Assembly (NCBI GenBank): GCA_002336815.1
Contig: DDEU01000001.1
Span: 18,130 to 23,430 of the forward strand
DNA: 5,301 nt
Source of the DNA: Chitinophagaceae bacterium UBA1946
Lineage (GTDB): Bacteria; Bacteroidota; Bacteroidia; Chitinophagales; Chitinophagaceae
Direction of reading: 5' to 3'
Below the pieces are notes generated by a model. It saw only the letters and a list, made by a program, of their open reading frames with translations. It was not told the DNA's origin and made no database searches. The position numbers and the translations under genes are program-made. Every line of letters begins with the position of its first letter. The first letter of the stretch is position 1. Shown piece by piece: positions 5,084 to 5,301 of the stretch.

Positions 5084-5301
5084 TTACAATTTTACCAGTT
5101 TCAATAACCATAATCCCAAACTGCCAACGGGGTTGGGAACTGATGTGCCAGAAGCGGTTCCGGAATGCATGAAAACAAGGTTATTAAAATTGTCGATATA
5201 CATAGGCGTAGCCAACCCCCCGGTACTAAGAATAGAAAAATCACTTGCATCGTTAACAGGTCCTACCAGTTGGCCGGTAGCGTCATACAGCGTATACCTG
5301 A
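5084..5301 (-). CDS. C-terminal end of an unrecognised protein (cut by window edge)
   Basis: The frame whose first whole codon is at 5299-5297 stays open for 71 residues to a TAA at 5086-5084; the other two minus-strand frames are broken by early stops. The sequence looks coding: R-Y-T-L-Y-D-A-T-G-Q-L-V-G, then I-D-N-F-N-N-L-V-F-M-H-S-G-T, ending W-L-L-K-L-V-K-L. The aromatic/Gly/Asn/Thr-rich alternation suggests a beta-rich, possibly secreted or cell-surface protein. I see none of the usual type IX secretion C-terminal features. No function can be assigned from this fragment. It is followed by a 181-base spacer before the lipocalin gene, read in the same direction. Confidence 0.55.
   Translation of the reverse strand, partial: RYTLYDATGQLVGPVNDASDFSILSTGGLATPMYIDNFNNLVFMHSGTASGTSVPNPVGSLGLWLLKLVKL

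Noticed and set aside
4972..5172. Plus-strand open frame across the lipocalin upstream spacer and right-edge gene
   Set aside because: It overlaps the better minus-strand frame at 5084-5301 and its Cys/Lys/Arg-rich product shows no domain.

Overview
The window looks like a chromosomal segment from a member of the Bacteroidota, most likely the Chitinophagaceae. This is an inference from several signs: the CdsA and DusB protein types, small membrane proteins of kinds common in that phylum, moderate GC with AT-rich spacers, A/T-rich leaders with no Shine-Dalgarno sequence before nearly every start, and TTTAAGG/TTTAAAG-type intergenic repeats. I see no tRNA, rRNA, CRISPR array, insertion sequence or prophage module.

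Left part (1-1371, minus strand): a CPBP-family intramembrane protease gene is followed after 6 bases by cdsA, which makes CDP-diacylglycerol. cdsA runs off the left edge, so only its N-terminal 116 residues are present. The two genes look like one membrane/lipid operon.

Middle (1372-2568): a 156-base divergent spacer holds a long imperfect inverted repeat. It leads into dusB on the plus strand, a tRNA-dihydrouridine synthase with its catalytic residues intact.

Right-middle (2569-3676): converging on dusB is a minus-strand pair of small membrane proteins, a three-helix CBU_0592-like protein and an unassigned four-helix protein, which overlap by 8 bases. Upstream of them is an AT-rich region containing several short dyads. 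From it a small predicted helix-turn-helix protein (3707-3913) is transcribed to the right, just downstream of a perfect 8-bp inverted repeat that could be its operator.

Right part (3914-5301): a 66-residue single-pass membrane protein (plus strand) meets a Blc-type lipocalin (minus strand) tail to tail with only 4 bases between the stop codons. Both stops lie inside a 12-bp palindrome. The right edge carries the last 71 codons of an unrecognised minus-strand gene.

Most of the window is ordinary housekeeping and membrane-maintenance gene content. I found no convincing new multi-gene system. The places most worth a second look are the HTH gene with its dyad, the inverted repeat in front of dusB, and the two uncharacterised small membrane protein loci.
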